DNA of 64,000 nucleotides from Petunia secreta (Eukaryota; Streptophyta; Magnoliopsida; Solanales; Solanaceae): NCBI GenBank assembly GCA_029990175.1, contig JARKIP010000033.1:15607001-15671000 (forward strand), in the 5' to 3' direction. The stretch's first letter is position 1; every line of letters starts with the position of its first letter. Shown one piece after another: positions 59,553 through 64,000 of this stretch. Under the pieces are notes generated by a model. It was given only the letters and a program-made list of their open reading frames with translations. It was not told where the DNA came from and ran no database searches. Made by a program: the position numbers and the translations under genes.

Positions 59553-60522
59553 GGGTTAATTTCACAAACCTCCTATGAGGTTTTGGGTTGTAACACTCAC
59601 TTTCCTCGTGGTTACAAATATTAAATTAACCTCCCTTATATGATATTTGGTGTAACAAAATTATTTTGTAGTAACAAATGGACAAGTTTGCCCCTTAGAT
59701 GTCAATTTTATATCTCATTTTATAACTTTTTGATTATCTTCTTATATAAATTGTGTAATTCATTCTATTCTTTTCCTTTTCTTTTCCAGAACAATATAAA
59801 ATTTATATATTTTATTTTGTAATTAGTAAAAGTATTTGTTTTCCGTTCTTATAATAACTAATGTGTAGATAACCTTTATCTGTTTAATTTTATGACCTCA
59901 GATATAGATTGTTTTCAAAACTCAAATGGTTTGATCATGGGATTTAAAAGTTCATTAGAGTTCAACAAGATTAATCTATTATAGTAGTGATTGCATTGGC
60001 TCGGTAAATAATAAAGTTTATTGGAAGAATCAGAACAAACAAGCTAACCAAGAATAAGTTATCTTAAAGAGATTGTCTCCGCAAGTTTTTTTTCTTCAGG
60101 AAATACATAATATTATTGTCTCTGCAAGCTCTTTATTCAGCAACAACAACATGAGTTTTCAAATACTCTATGTCGAAGAGGTAATTGTTTTCCGGCATCA
60201 GTATCACCCAAAGATCAAGTTTGATTACCATAAGCCTGATATCAGAAAGAGCCTCCTATCATCATCTGCTACTATAAAGTAGTTTTAATGAAACAGGGAA
60301 ATTTATATCATGGTGAACAGAGGAAAAACAAATTAGCAAAAATAATTTAACCTATTAAAAGACAACAGTTCGACATTTAAGGGGCAAACTTATCCATTTT
60401 TCTTGTTAAAGTAGTTTTGTTACATAATATCAAATAAAGGAGGTTAATGTAATATTTATAATCACAAAGGAAGTAGGTGTTACATGCTAATACCAAACAA
60501 AGTAAGACGAATGGAGTAACGA
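59553..60522. mobile_element. Non-autonomous DNA transposon with long inverted arms
   Basis: About 130 bp at the left (59556-59700) pairs with the reverse complement of 60375-60510. The arms share aacctcc(t/c)tta, gatatt, gtaacaaaa and gtttgcccctta in the same order. The long arms resemble MULE-type elements. No transposase; a small frame at 60073-60282 has no domain. Confidence 0.65.
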
Positions 60523-60638
60523 GGATAATTTAGTCAAACAACACCTATGACTAATGCTATTAAATTAATTATTAGTTGGAGTAATTTAGACCTATTGTTA
60601 TTTTAGATTGCAGTAGCTTTTTTTTTTCTATAACTGGG

Positions 60639-60640
<2 letters not shown>

Positions 60641-60724
<84 letters not shown>
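60641..60724. repeat. (AT)42 microsatellite
   Basis: 84 bases of uninterrupted AT, directly beside the pararetrovirus-derived region. Confidence 0.95.
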
Positions 60725-60727
<3 letters not shown>

Positions 60728-60870
60728 GCGGAAGTGCCAACTATATATATAATATGCAATATAAAAATAAAATATACAGTACAGTAAAGTAAATCGGGCG
60801 GTAGAACCGACCATATGCATGAGATACACAATATAAATATGTAAGACAGAGTATAATATAAGAAGATTAT
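60725..60870. other. Flank between AT repeat and pararetrovirus
   Basis: Two similar short motifs, tcaggcggaagtgccaac (60724-60741) and tcgggcggtagaaccgac (about 60794-60811), stand about 70 bp apart. They may belong to viral non-coding DNA or to the host. Confidence 0.4.
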
Positions 60871-63800
60871 ATTAAAAATACTTAATAAAAATAGTACAAA
60901 GTAAGAGAGAGTGCTTTAAAAATGTTTCTTTTTCTTCTTCAGAAGATGGTTGAGACTTTTGGCGGGAGGATCCAACTTTAAGTTGTTGGAGGATTTGTTC
61001 CATTTGTTCAATAAAATCTTCTTTATTGCTGCAGCTGGCTAATTGTGCAGCTGCTATTGATTTTTGCTGAAAAAATGAATATTGGGCAGCATTTGTTGGA
61101 GACAAATACTTTGGATTTTATAGGAACCATTTTTCTAATTTCGGAACATAGGCTTCAGAAGGATTCCAGTTTTTGTACCATTTGGTGTGGCTTTGAAGGG
61201 CTAACTATGTTAGTCCTTTGTGTCCATCTGGCTTATGAATTTTATTTTTTTTGGGGAATAGATCTACGGAATGTGAAATATATGGGAAAATTTGAAGAGT
61301 ACAGGTATCTGCTGTTGGCTAAAGAACCTAGTACTGAAATATTCATTACCTTCCTTAATTTAAGGGGGGAAAGATCTCAATTTTGTGTCCATAAACATGC
61401 CACCATTGATGCAAAAACTACTGAGAAAATTCAGAGACTATTTTTTTACCCCAAAGGATAAACCAAGAGTGTTTTCCAAAGTGATTTTAAAAGGTGAAGG
61501 CATTCATCCAGGCAGCCTTGTAGTTATAGTAATTAAAATATTGGGGTTGAAAAGGTTCGAAAAGTTTTTCATATTTTAATGGATGTGTGCCCCATTCTTT
61601 TCGTGAGATTATTTTATTAATCCACACTGTTGTATGGATAACATATGTCTGGGTTTACTTATCCTTGTAAGATTTGAATAAGCATGATTTTGGTATCTGC
61701 AAGGACAAATTCATAAAACTTCTGAGTATGGGCAGGAATTTCTGGTATGAAATAGGATGATGAGCTAAGCATTTGACTAGCTACTTCTTGGGGGTTCGAA
61801 TGCCAAAGTTCTGGCTCAATTTGGCTAAGTGGAAAAATAATATCATTTTTAAAGTAGATTGGTTCCTCAGAGGATGAACTTTTAGTGAAGAAATGGGTTG
61901 TGGCACTCGTGAAGAAAATGCCTGTTTGGGTGCCAAATGCACCATGCTTGTGCTTTGTATAGTGGGGATTTTGGCCACCACTGGTGCTTGTATGGTGCTT
62001 TTAGCATCCACAGTTTGTGAACAAGATGCATTGCCTGAGGCTGCCACAGTGAAACATAAGTTTTGAAACATAATAAATTATTTCTTATTTTTGGGTCGCT
62101 TATGGTTGCTTTCATCCCCATAAGCTTACACCAGTTTAGGAAGTCTGTATCTGATCAAGAGATAGATGATATCTGTGCATGTTGAGATTTTTCTTCTTCA
62201 ACTAAATCTGCCTATTTTTTTGGGCTTACAATTGAAATAAGTTCAGCTTTTTCCAGGAGATATGATGGGTGTATCCCCTTCATAGCATAATCTGCTAGAG
62301 TTTGATATCTTGGCTGACTTAGATCAGCAACATCTTTTGAAAGTTGCTTGGAGACAACTGAAATTATTTGCTGTTGGGAGACAACTTTGTCTTGTTTGTT
62401 TTTCTGTGGAGGAAGGAGGGCTGGAAGTTATTCCCTCTTTTTTCTGGCATTTTTATCTTCCCTACAAGAATTCTCAAGAAAGAAAATTTTGGATAGAGTT
62501 TGAGCTTCCTTTGATATATTCTATATCAAAATAAAAAATAGATAAAATAGCTTTCATCTAGCAAATATATGTTTAGAGGCAAGGTTTTGTACATCTTTTT
62601 GTAAAACAGATTTTGCAGTTTTACAATCAATTTTTAAAAGGAATTTTTGGTTTAGTACATCAACTTGAAATTTAGAAATGCATAAAATAATTGCTAAAAT
62701 TTCCTTTTTAATAGTAGGATAATTTTGTTGAACATTATTCCAATGCTTAGATTCAAATGCAATGATATACTCTTTGCCATCTTTCTTTTGTTTTAGTATA
62801 CCACCATAACCAATGTCTGATGCATCTGTTTCTATAATTTTGAATACAAATGGATCAGGGAGAGACAAACAAGGAAGATGTCTAACTTTTAGTTTTATTT
62901 GTTGGACAATGCTGGTATGAACATTAGTCCATGGAGGATGAGGCTTTTTCAACCTATTATGGAGAGGCTTTAACAGATTGCTAATGCCTGGAATGAAATT
63001 GAGATACATAATTAACACAATCTAAAAATCTTTGAAGATGAGTTTTATCTAGGATTTGATCAGGGAACTTATCAGTAAACTGAATTGATCTTTGGATAGG
63101 GACAATAGTTCCTTATTGGATATTGTGACCTAAAAATTGAATATTTATTTGAAAAGGATTGTATTTAGTTTTAGAAAGAACTAAGTCATTTTTTTTAATG
63201 GTATTAAAGAAGATTCTTAAATGTTTAAAATGTTAATCGATGCTAGTAGAAAGTACTAAAACATCATCAATATAAACGATAATAAATTTTGAAAAAGGAT
63301 TAAAAACATCATTAATGATTCTATGAAATTCAGAAAAAACGTTTTTAATCCAAATGGCATTACATTCTATTCGTATTGCCCAAATGGAACAGTAAAAGCA
63401 GTTTTATATCGATCTCTTAGATCAATTTAAATTTTCCAAAAACCTGATTTTAAATCAAATTTGAAATACAGTAGCAACATAAAGCTGCCGAAGTAAATCT
63501 CTTTTGTTTGGAATAGGGTATCTAATCTAACGAAGAGTTGTATTCAAAGGTTTGTAATTTATGACTAAACGGGGGACACATCGCTCAATTTTTGAGTTTT
63601 TGTTAACATAAAAGGCGGCGCAACTCCAGGGGGATTTGCTAGGAGAGATGATGTGTTTGTCAAGAAGATCATTGATCTCACTTTGACAATGAATTGTTAG
63701 CTCGTGATTAATTTGGATAGGACGAGCTTTTGTGAGAATAGTTTTCTCATCAAAGTCAGGTTCATAAAGAAGTCTGACTATGTGTTTTTTGCGGTCCCAA

Positions 63801-64000
63801 AAGGCTGTTGGTAGATCAGCACTAAGTTCTTTTTGGATTTTGGCTTCTAAGGTTTTAACTTTAGACTGAAAAGAAGGTTCTTGAAGCTGCTGTTGTAGTC
63901 TTTGAAATACAACTTCTTCTTTGAGAAATTGATCTGGACTTCCTTATATTTTAAGGTAGACAAGATTTTCTTGATAGGAGGTTTATCAAAGGGGATGAGA
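60871..64000 (-). pseudogene. Endogenous plant pararetrovirus polyprotein, decayed, partial
   Basis: This is an old Caulimoviridae-type copy on the minus strand, with its 5' side beyond the window. From 64000 downward: a stretch leading to RT with HIVRLLYEPDFDEKT and SPWSCAAFYV (about 63600-63830), the RT catalytic YIDD at 63263-63274, and an RNase H-containing frame (62554-63018) with ETDASDIGYGG and KEILAIILCI. Farther down (60872-62520) come frames of a C-terminal region that I cannot name with certainty (for example 61781-62121 and 60872-61105). Many stops and frameshifts lie between the pieces, for example around 63020-63600, so it is not functional. The plus-strand frame 61045-61461 is the antisense of this region. 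Genus is uncertain; petuvirus-, solendovirus- or florendovirus-like are all possible. Confidence 0.82.

Noticed and set aside
61045..61461. 138-residue plus-strand frame
   Set aside because: It is antisense to the pararetrovirus-derived region, whose minus-strand frames read through the same DNA.
1..64000. tRNA, rRNA or other RNA genes
   Set aside because: I saw no cloverleaf-like or rRNA-like sequence by reading; primer-binding sites only match tRNA ends. A tRNAscan run would be needed to exclude them fully.

Overview
The window looks like repeat-rich nuclear DNA from a flowering plant, most likely a nightshade relative (Solanaceae). The case rests on plant Ty3/gypsy and Ty1/copia retrotransposon proteins, L1-type LINE tails, MITEs, a Helitron-like end and an integrated plant pararetrovirus, all in an AT-rich background. 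The family assignment is inference, from LTR ends such as TGTTGACACC and TGTAACGACC. I found no complete host protein gene. The only host-gene candidate is a short remorin-like fragment at 1936-2070. All coding sequence seen here is broken by stops or frameshifts.

Layout. 1-2850: unassigned DNA, a GC-rich inverted repeat, the remorin-like scrap and a truncated LTR. 2857-20303: a minus-strand Tat/Ogre-like element with long LTRs (right LTR 17079-20303; truncated left LTR 5684-8060). It has a recognisable primer-binding site and polypurine tract, a decayed ORF1-like gene (13581-15251), tandem repeats at both ends of its internal region, and no reverse transcriptase. Its left LTR is interrupted by a 2.8 kb solo LTR (2876-5683) and by a 0.39 kb foreign segment (6652-7043). 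20304-22095: a broken copia integrase/RT. 22096-25277: non-coding repeats, including a 74-bp tandem array. 25278-41883: a nearly complete minus-strand Tat-lineage gypsy element with two 1.27 kb LTRs, gag, protease, RT, two RNase H domains and integrase. It also carries an extra gene in the antisense direction (26918-29579) with its own TATA box. Its gag is split by a 4.15 kb solo LTR (35798-39950). 42050-49844: another solo LTR of the TGTTGACACC group, filled with a deleted copia element (42805-46097), a hAT-like MITE (46803-47361) and a MULE-like element (48123-49330). 49845-60640: LINE tails, a possible TRIM, hAT-, Harbinger- and MULE-like non-autonomous transposons and a Helitron-like terminus. 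60641-64000: an (AT)42 microsatellite next to a decayed minus-strand pararetrovirus polyprotein that runs off the window.

The insertions can be ordered because most keep target-site duplications: gaatg, tggag, tcaac, ataca, tatgttgg, taa (twice), ctatagac/ttatagac and a LINE duplication. The most interesting biology is the antisense gene with its own promoter in the gypsy element, the modular satellite-like array inside the RT-less Tat/Ogre-like element, and the pararetrovirus beside a long AT repeat. None of the functions is expected to be active now.
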